A stretch of 64,000 nucleotides of DNA. Origin: Bacteroidota bacterium (GTDB lineage Bacteria > Bacteroidota > Bacteroidia > Bacteroidales > UBA10428). Positions within the stretch are counted from its first letter, which is position 1, and each line of letters starts with the position of its first letter. Below are positions 53,297-61,279 of this stretch, piece by piece. Where the stretch lies: contig JAEZZA010000025.1 in assembly GCA_023442525.1 (NCBI GenBank), positions 1 through 64,000 on the forward strand, written 5' to 3'. A model generated the notes under the pieces. That model did no database searches. It saw only the letters and a list, made by a program, of their open reading frames with translations, and was not told the origin of the DNA. The position numbers and the translations under genes are program-made.

Positions 53297-54028
53297 ATGA
53301 ATACTATGAAAAATAAATCAGTTCAACAGTACGCACTGGCTACATTTATGGCCATAAGTATGATATTGATGTCATTTAACGCGACTTCCCAGACTGTTAA
53401 GGAAAACAGGAATGTTACAGGATTTACAGGAGTGGCGCTTGCATTTTCCGGAAACGTCTATATAACCCAGGGAGATCAGTTTAAGGTAGAAATCGAGGCC
53501 GACAGAGATGCGCTGGAAGTAATTGAAACCACACTTAGGGGTGATGTACTGGTTCTTAAGACCAAAAACGGTGTATGGCGTAATCTGGGCAAGATTAATG
53601 CCTATATTACCCTGCCTTCAATCGAAAAGTTATCTGTTTCAGGATCCGGCGACATGATTTGCGAATCCCCAATCAGAACGAGTGAAATTGATTTGTCGGT
53701 TAGCGGAAGCGGTTCATTGAGGTTAAGTAACCTTTCGGCCCGTGAGGTCGACGCTGAAGTCACCGGTTCCGGAGATATCGTAATATCCGGTCAACCTCTG
53801 AGTGGTTCCGAACTTGATGCTACTATAACCGGATCGGGTGATATAAAAGCAGTCGACTTTCCGGTAGAAGAAGTCGACGTGCAGATTACCGGATCGGGAT
53901 CAGCTTCAGTAAACGCTATAAAGGAACTTGAGACAAGCATTACCGGAAGCGGAAATGTGAATTACAAAGGAAATCCGCTTGTTAATGCAAACGCAACCGG
54001 TTCGGGTCGTACTAAATCAATTAATTAG
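53297..54028 (+). CDS. Secreted GIN (DUF2807) domain protein
   Basis: The 243-residue protein has a signal peptide (LATFMAISMILMSFNATSQ) and a DUF2807 GIN domain, a right-handed beta-helix of repeated G-S-G-x units: VSGSGDMICE, VSGSGSLRLS, VTGSGDIVIS, ITGSGDIKAV, ITGSGSASVN. The first strand FTGVALAFSGNVYITQGDQF is diagnostic. These are secreted or surface adhesin-like domains of unknown partner. It ends convergently against the cupin gene, with stop codons sharing 4 bases. Confidence 0.9.
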   Translation: MNTMKNKSVQQYALATFMAISMILMSFNATSQTVKENRNVTGFTGVALAFSGNVYITQGDQFKVEIEADRDALEVIETTLRGDVLVLKTKNGVWRNLGKINAYITLPSIEKLSVSGSGDMICESPIRTSEIDLSVSGSGSLRLSNLSAREVDAEVTGSGDIVISGQPLSGSELDATITGSGDIKAVDFPVEEVDVQITGSGSASVNAIKELETSITGSGNVNYKGNPLVNANATGSGRTKSIN

Positions 54029-54348
54029 TTGCCCCTGATCATTACCAGCATCATCTTGAACCGCTGGATGGCTTTCACTGCGTGAGGTATATTGGCGGGC
54101 ATGACAATACCCTGCCCCGTTTCCAGATCAAACTCTTCATTATTGATGATGATCTGACCCCTGCCGTCGATTACCTGTACGAAAGCATCAAAGGGTGCGC
54201 TGTGTTCACTAAGACCTTGACCGGCATCAAAAGCAAACAGGGTGATATTCCCTGTTTGCTTTTTAATTATCATTTTAGAGACTGTGGCTCCGTTTGAATA
54301 ATCTATGGATCCGGCCAAATTGAATTTTTCTGATTTTGAATATTCCAT
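54025..54348 (-). CDS. Small cupin-domain protein
   Basis: The start MEYSKSEKFNLAG (107 residues) is preferred over a longer frame that overlaps hcp. The product is a single cupin barrel: ALFAFDAGQGLSEHSAPFD-type motif 1 (HSAPFDAFVQVI) and motif 2 (VMPANIPHAVKAI), with metal ligands His and Glu/Asp present in part. Enzyme or sensor role unknown. It lies 13 bp downstream of hcp on the same strand, so may belong to the nitrosative-stress operon. Confidence 0.82.
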   Translation of the reverse strand: MEYSKSEKFNLAGSIDYSNGATVSKMIIKKQTGNITLFAFDAGQGLSEHSAPFDAFVQVIDGRGQIIINNEEFDLETGQGIVMPANIPHAVKAIQRFKMMLVMIRGN

Positions 54349-54361
54349 ATTTACTTTTTTA

Positions 54362-56011
54362 TCAGGCAAGCATTTTCTCCATATCGGCCTCAACCTCTGA
54401 AATTCCCGACACACCAAAGTTTTCGGTAATTATTTTTGCCACGTTGGGCGATAAAAATGCCGGAAGTGTTGGCCCGAGATGAATTTTTTTCACCCCAAGG
54501 TATAATAAGGCTAAAAGTACAATAACTGCTTTTTGTTCATACCATGCGATATTATACTCAATGGGCAATTCATTAATATCGTTGAGGGCAAAGATCTCTT
54601 TAAGCTTAAGCGCTATAACAGCCAGCGAATAGGAATCGTTGCACTGACCGGCATCAAGTACACGTGGAATACCATTAATATCACCCAGTGGTAATTTGTT
54701 GTAACGGTATTTGGCACAACCTGCCGTTAGTATTACGGTGTCTTTGGGCAGTGTTGAAGCAAAGTTGGTATAGTAATCCCTGCTTTTCATACGACCATCG
54801 CAGCCTGCCATAACGAAAAATTTACGAATCTTACCTGTTTTCACAGCTTCCACAACCTTGTCGGCAAGTGCAAATACCTGGGCATGAGCAAAACCGCCGG
54901 TTATTTCACCCGATTCAATTTCAACGGGGGGCTGGCATTTTTTGGCATGTTCAATAACTACAGAAAAATCTTTTCTTTCGCCAGGCTTTCTGTCGGCTAT
55001 ATGAGGGAATCCCGTGTATCCCACTTCACCTGTTGTATATACGCGATCGGCATAAACAGCATCTGGAAGCGGCGGTACCAGACAGTTGGTAGTAAACAGT
55101 ATGGGACCATTGAATGAGCTGAATTCTTCTCTTTGTTTCCACCATGCATTTCCATAGTTGCCGGCAAAATTTGAGTATTTTTTGAAATACGGATAATAAT
55201 GAGCCGGTAACATTTCGCTATGTGTATATACATCCACGCCTGAATCTTTGGCCTGTTCCAGCAAATCTTCCAGGTCGCGCAAATCGTGTCCGCTGATCAG
55301 AATTCCCGGATTCTGCCGGACTCCGATATTCACACGGGTTATTTCAGGATTTCCGTATCTCGATGTATTTGCATTATCCAGAAGGGCCATTACCTTAACC
55401 CCGTAACTACCGGTTTCCACTACAATTTTCAGTAAATCTTCCGCAGTGAGTGAGTCATCTGTTGTTGATGCCAGTGCCTTGTGCATGAAGGAAAATATTT
55501 CCGGATCGTCATGTCCAAGATTCCATGCATGTTCAGCATAAGCAGCCATGCCTTTAATACCAAAAGTAATCAGTCCACGCAGCGAACGGATATCTTCATC
55601 CTTGAAGGAAAGAAATCCGATGAGGAATGCCTTGGCATCAAATTCAGACTCAGTCTCAGCCTCCCAGGTAACACATTCGGGCGGATTCTGAAGGTTTACG
55701 TTTAATTTACTCAGCTTCAACCTGAGCAGGTTCCGAAGAGCAAGAGCCTCCCTGATACGGGCATAAAAAGCAACTTTATCAAAGTTGGCGTTAGTGATCG
55801 TTGAGAAAAGTCCCTTCATTACAAATACATCGGGTTGCTTTTCGGTATATCCCTTTTTACGCAATTCAAGAGTACAATACGAAATTCCCTTCATTACATA
55901 GATCAACAGATCCTGAAGATTAGCCACATCCTCAGTTTTGCCGCATACTCCTTTTATCTGGCAACCTGTGCCTTTGGCGGCTTCCTGGCATTGAAAACAA
56001 AACATTCCCAT
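54362..56011 (-). CDS. hcp: Hybrid-cluster protein (hydroxylamine reductase / NO-related)
   Basis: The 549-residue protein starts MGMFCFQCQEAAKG with the Cys motif CFQC and then GTGC and GVCG that bind the first Fe-S cluster. Later Cys residues bind the hybrid Fe-S-O cluster (CDGRMKSRDYYTNFA, AGCAKYRYNK, LDAGQCNDSYSLAV). The C-terminal segment ends in the cluster-binding domain. Hcp reduces hydroxylamine in vitro and is thought to act on NO in anaerobic cells. It follows a ferredoxin-like gene by 34 bp and is divergent from a Crp/Fnr regulator. Confidence 0.95.
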   Translation of the reverse strand: MGMFCFQCQEAAKGTGCQIKGVCGKTEDVANLQDLLIYVMKGISYCTLELRKKGYTEKQPDVFVMKGLFSTITNANFDKVAFYARIREALALRNLLRLKLSKLNVNLQNPPECVTWEAETESEFDAKAFLIGFLSFKDEDIRSLRGLITFGIKGMAAYAEHAWNLGHDDPEIFSFMHKALASTTDDSLTAEDLLKIVVETGSYGVKVMALLDNANTSRYGNPEITRVNIGVRQNPGILISGHDLRDLEDLLEQAKDSGVDVYTHSEMLPAHYYPYFKKYSNFAGNYGNAWWKQREEFSSFNGPILFTTNCLVPPLPDAVYADRVYTTGEVGYTGFPHIADRKPGERKDFSVVIEHAKKCQPPVEIESGEITGGFAHAQVFALADKVVEAVKTGKIRKFFVMAGCDGRMKSRDYYTNFASTLPKDTVILTAGCAKYRYNKLPLGDINGIPRVLDAGQCNDSYSLAVIALKLKEIFALNDINELPIEYNIAWYEQKAVIVLLALLYLGVKKIHLGPTLPAFLSPNVAKIITENFGVSGISEVEADMEKMLA

Positions 56012-56045
56012 AATATTTTAAAGATTTATAGTTTAAAATTCCTGA

Positions 56046-56927
56046 TTATACCCATTGTTCCTGCAATACTTCTCCTTCGATGGAGATTACTATGGCTTTG
56101 ACCGGTACTTTACGCCGGGCTGCCGATACAGCCTGCTGAACAATTCTCAGTAATCCGCCGCAACATGGAACCTGCATGATCACAACTGTTAGTGTATTTA
56201 CATTAGCATGATCAATCATGGCAGTGATTTTATTCAGATACGATTCGAGATTCGTGTCAAGTTTGGGACAGGCAATTACCAGACTCTTGCCTTTCAGGAA
56301 TTTCTGGTGAAAATTTCCGACGGCATAAGCAGTACAATCTGCAGCAATCAGAACATCGGCATTCCTGAAATTAGGCGATTGAGGATTTATAAGGTGAAGT
56401 TGTACGGGCCATTGTCTTAATTCGCTTGATGGCTCAACCACAACATCGGTTGCGGCCATTTTATACTCCGTATGAGCATGTCTTTCGATTTTACGCTCAC
56501 TGCTGCCAGGGCATCCGCCACCGGCACAGCCGCTGTTATAATTGTGTACTTCAGATATTACAGCGGGTAAGTCAAAGGGCAGTTCCGATTCATGATTTTT
56601 CATGTACATAACAGCTTCGCGCAGGTATCCGGTTTCATTATGGTCTTTCAAATGCTTCAGATGAGCCGTCACAGTGTTTTTCCCCTTGGAAACCATTATT
56701 TCCATAACCTTCTGTTCGTTGTACTCTTCTGCTTCTCTTTTCTCAATTGAGATGGCCCCTTGCGGACAATGACCCAGACATGCTCCGAGTCCGTCGCACA
56801 TCAGATCACTTATCAACCTGGCCTTGCCATCGATAATCTGCAGAGCACCTTCGTGGCAACCTGGGACACAAAGACCGCACCCGTTGCACAATTCTTCGTC
56901 TATCTTTACAACTTCCCTGATCATATT
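56046..56927 (-). CDS. Ferredoxin-domain protein, probable Hcp partner
   Basis: The start MIREVVKIDEELCNGCGLC is preferred over an ATG at 56999, since that one lies within the operator palindrome. The product (293 residues) has two 4Fe-4S motifs near residues 12-60 (CNGCGLCVPGCHEGAL and CDGLGACLGHCPQGAI), then a region with clustered Cys (GCAGGGCPG) and a C-terminal CCGG-like loop (VPCCGGLLRI). It may deliver electrons to Hcp. Similar proteins accompany hcp in many Bacteroidota; the link to Hcp is by context. Confidence 0.8.
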   Translation of the reverse strand, partial: NMIREVVKIDEELCNGCGLCVPGCHEGALQIIDGKARLISDLMCDGLGACLGHCPQGAISIEKREAEEYNEQKVMEIMVSKGKNTVTAHLKHLKDHNETGYLREAVMYMKNHESELPFDLPAVISEVHNYNSGCAGGGCPGSSERKIERHAHTEYKMAATDVVVEPSSELRQWPVQLHLINPQSPNFRNADVLIAADCTAYAVGNFHQKFLKGKSLVIACPKLDTNLESYLNKITAMIDHANVNTLTVVIMQVPCCGGLLRIVQQAVSAARRKVPVKAIVISIEGEVLQEQWV

Positions 56928-56962
56928 CTGTGTTTTAAAACTTTTGCTTCGTAATTTTGATT

Positions 56963-56970
56963 CAAATTTA
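56963..56970 (-). promoter_or_regulatory. Promoter -7 element of the ferredoxin-hcp operon
   Basis: TAAATTTG on the minus strand matches TAnnTTTG. Transcription would begin near 56956, about 30 bases before the start. No TTTG box is present at the -33 site. The palindrome at 56990-57009 would then be centred about 43 bases upstream of the start, the position where CRP/FNR proteins activate by contacting RNA polymerase. Confidence 0.5.
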
Positions 56971-56989
56971 AGATGTGTACATCCGGAAT

Positions 56990-57009
56990 TTTGTAACATA
57001 TGTTACAAA
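56990..57009. promoter_or_regulatory. Perfect 20-bp palindrome, likely operator of the Crp/Fnr-type regulator
   Basis: TTGTAACATATGTTACAA with one more matching pair outside is perfectly self-complementary. It lies between the divergent ferredoxin-hcp operon and the Crp/Fnr-family gene at 57022, 13 bases before the latter. Spacing of the half-sites and AT-rich centre fit a Crp/Fnr-family dimer. Confidence 0.75.
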
Positions 57010-57021
57010 TCGTAATTTTTT

Positions 57022-57699
57022 ATGGAAGATTATTTCACTATCCTTTCTAATACCAATATTTTCAAGGGACTGACAGGCGAAAATATTGCCAGTCTTATGA
57101 ATGACAAGCCTTTTCGAATTCGCGATTTTGATAAGGATGAATACATAGCCTACAATCATGATCTGTGCACTGATATGCTGATCGTGGTCAGGGGATCGGT
57201 ACGCGGTGAAATGGCGGATTTTTCGGGGAAGCGGCTTAAAATTGAAGATATTCCGGCCCCCCGGCCACTTGCAGTGGCCTTTATCTTTGGCAGAGATAAC
57301 CGTTTCCCTGTAGACATCATTGCCAACGAGCCTTCGAAGATTATGGTCATTCCCCGGGATGTTCTGATTTTCCTGTTGCAAAACAGCCGGGTGATATTAA
57401 ATAATTACCTGAATGCCATTTCAAGCCGCACACAGTTTCTGTCGGGAAAGATCCGGTTTCTGTCATTCAAGACCATACGTGAAAAAATGGCTAATTTTAT
57501 CCTGAACAACCTTGTTGCCGGAAGCAATAAAATGGTATTGAATCAATCACAATCCGAACTGGCTGATTATTTCGGAGTTACTCGCCCCTCTCTGGCTCGT
57601 ACATTGGCCGAAATGGAAAGTGAAGGCATTATCAGGGCCGACCGGAGAGAGATAACCATACTGGACCGTGAAAGATTGAATAAGCTGATTAATGGTTAG
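57022..57699 (+). CDS. Crp/Fnr-family transcription regulator (HcpR-like)
   Basis: The 225-residue protein has an N-terminal cyclic-nucleotide-binding-like sensor (about 10-130; NTNIFKGLTGENIASLM, YNHDLCTDMLIVVRGSVRGE) and a C-terminal HTH_Crp domain with recognition helix in SELADYFGVTRPSLARTLAE. It lacks the FNR four-Cys iron-sulfur motif, so it is not an O2 sensor of that kind; HcpR-type regulators sense NO through heme. Its place beside hcp and the palindrome suggest it controls that operon. HcpR identity is by context. Confidence 0.85.
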   Translation: MEDYFTILSNTNIFKGLTGENIASLMNDKPFRIRDFDKDEYIAYNHDLCTDMLIVVRGSVRGEMADFSGKRLKIEDIPAPRPLAVAFIFGRDNRFPVDIIANEPSKIMVIPRDVLIFLLQNSRVILNNYLNAISSRTQFLSGKIRFLSFKTIREKMANFILNNLVAGSNKMVLNQSQSELADYFGVTRPSLARTLAEMESEGIIRADRREITILDRERLNKLING

Positions 57700-57745
57700 C
57701 TGGTGGTACAGAAAAAGGAATGATTAACTGTAATTCATTTTCTAT

Positions 57746-58078
57746 ATGCAAAACATAATTCTTACGACTACTCCTTCGATTGAAGGAAGGAAGATTACCC
57801 GTTATTATGGTATTGTTAGTGGTGAAGCTATCATTGGTGCCAATATTTTCCGTGACATATTTGCAGGTATACGTGATATTGTCGGCGGCCGTTCGGCATC
57901 ATATGAGGAAGTCCTTCGCGAAGCCAAGCAAAATGCCCTGATGGAAATGGAAGAAAATGCCCGCAGAGCGGGTGCCAATGCAGTAGTAGGAGTGGATCTT
58001 GACTATGAAACCATCGGCTCCAATGGCAGTATGCTAATGGTTACCGCCAGCGGAACAGCTGTTTTTGTCGAGGGATGA
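57746..58078 (+). CDS. YbjQ/UPF0145 heavy-metal-binding-domain-like protein
   Basis: The 110-residue protein matches YbjQ (UPF0145): ILTTTPSIEGRKITRYYGIV, GANIFRDIFAGIRDIVGGRS and AGANAVVGVDLDYETIG. It forms a small beta-rich pentamer in known members; function unknown. Its stop TGA overlaps no gene, and tag begins 1 base later at ATG 58080. Confidence 0.9.
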   Translation: MQNIILTTTPSIEGRKITRYYGIVSGEAIIGANIFRDIFAGIRDIVGGRSASYEEVLREAKQNALMEMEENARRAGANAVVGVDLDYETIGSNGSMLMVTASGTAVFVEG

Positions 58079-58079
58079 T

Positions 58080-58649
58080 ATGGAAGCAACCAGATGCGGC
58101 TGGTCGGAAAAATATCCGATATTAAATGACTATCATGATAAGGAATGGGGAGTTCCTTCTCGTGACGAAAACCATATATTCGAAATGTTTTCGCTTGATT
58201 GTTTTCAGGCAGGACTGAGCTGGATAACCATCCTGAATAAAAGAGAAGCGTTCCGTAAGGCTTTTGACGGATTCAAAATAGAAAGAGTGGCGCAATACGA
58301 CGAAAAGAAAATTGAAGAATTATTATTAAATCCAGGTATAGTACGCAATAAACTGAAAATTCCAGCGGTAATAAACAATGCCCGGGTGATACTCAAAATG
58401 CGGGGGGAGGATATTTCATTCAGCGAGTACATCTGGAGTTTCACTGAGGGGAAAACCATACATAATCACTGGAAAAGCATTGGTGAAATACCTGCCACCT
58501 CACCTGAATCCGACGCCATGAGCAAGGATATGATTAAAAGAGGATTTAAGTTTGCAGGATCTACCATCTGTTACGCATTCATGCAGTCGATTGGCATGGT
58601 GAACGATCACGTGGTAACCTGTTTCCGTCACCCGGAGTTGCTCAAATAA
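58080..58649 (+). CDS. tag: DNA-3-methyladenine glycosylase I
   Basis: The start MEATRCGWSEKYP (189 residues) is preferred over a TTG inside the upstream gene. The protein excises 3-methyladenine from DNA. Zinc-binding Cys and His residues lie in RCGWSE and the C-terminal HVVTCFRH; the catalytic region is YHDKEWGVPSRDENHIFEM and LSWITILNKREAFRKAF. It follows the YbjQ-like gene by one base and is likely co-transcribed. Confidence 0.95.
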   Translation: MEATRCGWSEKYPILNDYHDKEWGVPSRDENHIFEMFSLDCFQAGLSWITILNKREAFRKAFDGFKIERVAQYDEKKIEELLLNPGIVRNKLKIPAVINNARVILKMRGEDISFSEYIWSFTEGKTIHNHWKSIGEIPATSPESDAMSKDMIKRGFKFAGSTICYAFMQSIGMVNDHVVTCFRHPELLK

Positions 58650-58665
58650 TCACCAGTATCGTGAT

Positions 58666-59544
58666 TTAAAGGATGTGTTTCTCGGCATGATACGAGGAGC
58701 GCACGAGAGGGCTGCTTTCAACCACAGCGAATCCTTTTTCGATACCAATTCTGTGAAATTTATCAAATTGTTCGGGAGTTACGTATTCAACCACGGGCAT
58801 ATGCGTCAATGTGGGTTGCAGATACTGCCCGATGGTCATTACCTTCACTCCTGCCTTGAGCAGATCGTCCATGGTTTCGACTACCTCAGCCTCAGTTTCT
58901 CCGAGCCCCAGCATGATGCCCGATTTAGTTGTAATACCGGAAGCAGCAATATAATTCAGCACATCAAGGCTGATATGATACCTGGCCTTACTCCGGATTT
59001 GTCGGGTAAGTCGCTCAACGGTTTCGAGATTATGCGAAATTACCTCGGGGCGGGCATCAATTATCTTCTGTATCAATTCACGCCGTCCCTGGAAATCGGG
59101 AATGAGTACTTCCATGGTAGTAGACGGATTCACTTCTTTAACCCGCCGGATAGCTGCTACCCATAATCCGGCCCCCAGATCTTCAAGATCGTCGCGGTCA
59201 ACCGATGTGATAACGGAATGTTTAACTCCCATCGAACGGATTGACTCAGCCAGCCGGTCGGGTTCCAGCCAGTCGACCGGAAGCGGCTTCCCGGTAGGCA
59301 CCGAACAGAACTTGCAACGCCGGGTACAGATATTCCCGAGAATCATGAAAGTGGCCGTACCGTGATTCCAGCATTCTCCTATATTGGGGCAATTACCACT
59401 GGTACATATAGTATGAAGATTCTGCCGCATAACCAGGTTTCTAACCCGGGAATACGTTTCACCGTTTGCACGTTTCATCTTCATCCAATGCGGCAGACGT
59501 GGGCGAACCAATGAATTATTTTCCAAGAACAGAATTTTGTGCAA
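58666..59544 (-). CDS. lipA: Lipoyl synthase
   Basis: The 292-residue radical-SAM enzyme inserts two sulfurs into octanoyl groups on lipoyl domains. The auxiliary cluster Cys motif is CTSGNCPNIGEC and the radical-SAM motif CTRRCKFC. The C-terminal RSSYHAE gives the auxiliary-cluster Ser ligand. Upstream is the low-complexity stretch at 59564-59648. Confidence 0.97.
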   Translation of the reverse strand: MHKILFLENNSLVRPRLPHWMKMKRANGETYSRVRNLVMRQNLHTICTSGNCPNIGECWNHGTATFMILGNICTRRCKFCSVPTGKPLPVDWLEPDRLAESIRSMGVKHSVITSVDRDDLEDLGAGLWVAAIRRVKEVNPSTTMEVLIPDFQGRRELIQKIIDARPEVISHNLETVERLTRQIRSKARYHISLDVLNYIAASGITTKSGIMLGLGETEAEVVETMDDLLKAGVKVMTIGQYLQPTLTHMPVVEYVTPEQFDKFHRIGIEKGFAVVESSPLVRSSYHAEKHIL

Positions 59545-59563
59545 AGATACTACATTTCTGAAT

Positions 59564-59648
59564 TGTCTTCTAAGTCTTGTGGTATTCTAAGTCTTCTAAG
59601 TCGTGACCAGAAGACCAGGAGACCAGGAGACTTAGAAGGCCAGAAGAC
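59564..59648. repeat. Low-complexity inverted repeat of GAAGAC/AAGTC units
   Basis: Short units such as GTCTTCTAAGTC, and on the other side AGAAGACCAGGAGAC and GACTTAGAAGG, repeat and complement each other between lipA and the Ig-like lipoprotein. A folded transcript is possible. It is intergenic and codes for nothing recognisable. Confidence 0.55.
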
Positions 59649-59654
59649 AAATTC

Positions 59655-60854
59655 TTACTCCCAATCCCAATCTTCGAGTGGTGGCGGAGGAGTATTGGGG
59701 AGGGGCATTGCCAGAATGTCCTGAACACTCCGGAAGTCCAGTTTAATCTTTATAAATCTTTGTGTTCTGACACCACTGTTTTCAGTCTCGGAAGATCCTT
59801 CAAGATTTAATGTCATAATTCCTCCCGATGGGTTCAGGTAGTAATCATTGAGTGTAGCCTTTTCAATAAGAGGGGATTTCGTAACATCTTCACCGGGGTC
59901 TATGGAAGTAATTGTACCTGTGATTCCAAAGTACAGTTCATCGTCCGTTGGTTCGAGTTGCATGGTGAAATAGTCCCATTTCTTACAGTGACCATTACCC
60001 ACAATGTCCTCGCCCAAATGTTCAACATAAGTAAGAATATTCAGGCCAACTATATATAATGGTACATTCAGTGTCCGGTTCAGTGAAAAGGGCTGTATAT
60101 TGAGCGATATTGCTTGTTTTGGGTTTGTACCTTCCGAAAGAAAATCAAACACCTTTACATATCTCTCCACTGAAGTTCCGCCCTCATCAAAGAGTACGTA
60201 GTCCATTTCTTCTTTCTTAACCGACACTTGTAACGGAGCTTTGGCGTGAAACAGTATATGGGAATAATCATTGTCGTCGCGTAATTTAAATTCGCTGCTT
60301 GCAGTAAAAACCGGCACGTTACCACTCTGTGTGATCGTTTCCCAGTAATCGGGTTCTTCAGCAAGTCTTTCAATGCGGCCCATGACCGCATTTCCTAATA
60401 ATGTACCAGAAATTTGGACAAATGACTCATCTTTGGGAGCCGGATCTTTACCTGACGGGTAAGTGGTTATAGTTCGTATACCAATGTTCACCATCACTTC
60501 ATGACATAACGGATAAACTATCTCTTCATCTTCAATAACCGTAACGGTACATGTGGCAGATTTGTCGCCTGCCTGGGCTTTTATAGTAGCTGTACCGGTT
60601 ATACCACCGGCTATAACCTCGCCATCATCAACGGCCGCAACCGAAGAATTGCTGCTGCTCCAGACAATATCGGCACCGGCTGGAACAACGGTGGCCTGCA
60701 GCATAGCCGTTTCACCTGTCTTCAGGGTCAGAGTTTGCCGGTTAAGAGTTATACTTTCGACAGATTGAGGTGTATCCGAATTTTTTTCGCATGAAAATAA
60801 TGCAGAAACAATAAAAACTACAAGGAGCTGAATAACAATGGTTTTTCTAAACAT
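59655..60854 (-). CDS. Lipoprotein with a bacterial Ig-like (BIG2) domain
   Basis: The 399-residue protein has a lipobox (LLVVFIVSALFSCEKN), a BIG2 domain at about 32-105 (SITLNRQTLTLKTGETAMLQ, VWSSSNSSVAAVDDGEVIAG, GTATIKAQAGDKSATCTVTV), and an unrecognised beta-rich C-terminal part of about 290 residues with a proline-rich tail (PLPNTPPPPLEDWDWE). BIG2 domains are adhesive modules. It is likely exposed on the outer membrane. Function unknown; it stands alone. Confidence 0.82.
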   Translation of the reverse strand: MFRKTIVIQLLVVFIVSALFSCEKNSDTPQSVESITLNRQTLTLKTGETAMLQATVVPAGADIVWSSSNSSVAAVDDGEVIAGGITGTATIKAQAGDKSATCTVTVIEDEEIVYPLCHEVMVNIGIRTITTYPSGKDPAPKDESFVQISGTLLGNAVMGRIERLAEEPDYWETITQSGNVPVFTASSEFKLRDDNDYSHILFHAKAPLQVSVKKEEMDYVLFDEGGTSVERYVKVFDFLSEGTNPKQAISLNIQPFSLNRTLNVPLYIVGLNILTYVEHLGEDIVGNGHCKKWDYFTMQLEPTDDELYFGITGTITSIDPGEDVTKSPLIEKATLNDYYLNPSGGIMTLNLEGSSETENSGVRTQRFIKIKLDFRSVQDILAMPLPNTPPPPLEDWDWE

Positions 60855-61121
60855 AGTTTTGGTTTTTGCAATAAATAATTAATCCCAGACCGGATGAACG
60901 GTAAAATTTTGTGGCTTTGTGAGTGAGGTTTGATTACCGAATATACGTATAGTGCCGGTATAAGGATACGACTTTAATCAGGATTTAATTGGGTGGACTG
61001 ATTCATGTGTCATAAACTGATTAATCAAAACAATTTCCAGTTTTGCTCAAACCGAAACAATTCTATATATTCGCAGACTTTGTTTACTATTTGAGTTATT
61101 TTAATGTTTGTTTCTTTTCAT

Positions 61122-61205
61122 GCCCGGATGGCGGAATAGGTAGACGCGCTGGTCTCAAAAACCAGTGGGAGTTTTCCCTTGCCGGTTCGATTCCGGCTCC
61201 GGGTA
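61122..61205 (+). tRNA. tRNA-Leu (anticodon CAA)
   Basis: The acceptor GCCCGGA pairs with TCCGGGT; the D arm holds AATAGGTAGA; the anticodon stem-loop is CTGGT-CTCAAAA-ACCAG with CAA at 61156-61158; a long variable arm follows (TGGGAGTTTTCCCTT) and the T arm has GCCGGTTCGATTCCGGC. The long variable arm and CAA anticodon make it Leu, reading UUG. CCA is not encoded. Confidence 0.96.
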
Positions 61206-61279
61206 CTTCCTTTATTGACATTCGAATTTTCACCCTAAAATCATTTGATTCCGGATTGGTTAAACCTAAAATTAAAAGA

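Noticed and set aside
61043..61279. Extended N-terminus of the esterase frame
   Set aside because: The extension is translated tRNA-Leu sequence. The signal peptide begins at 61280.
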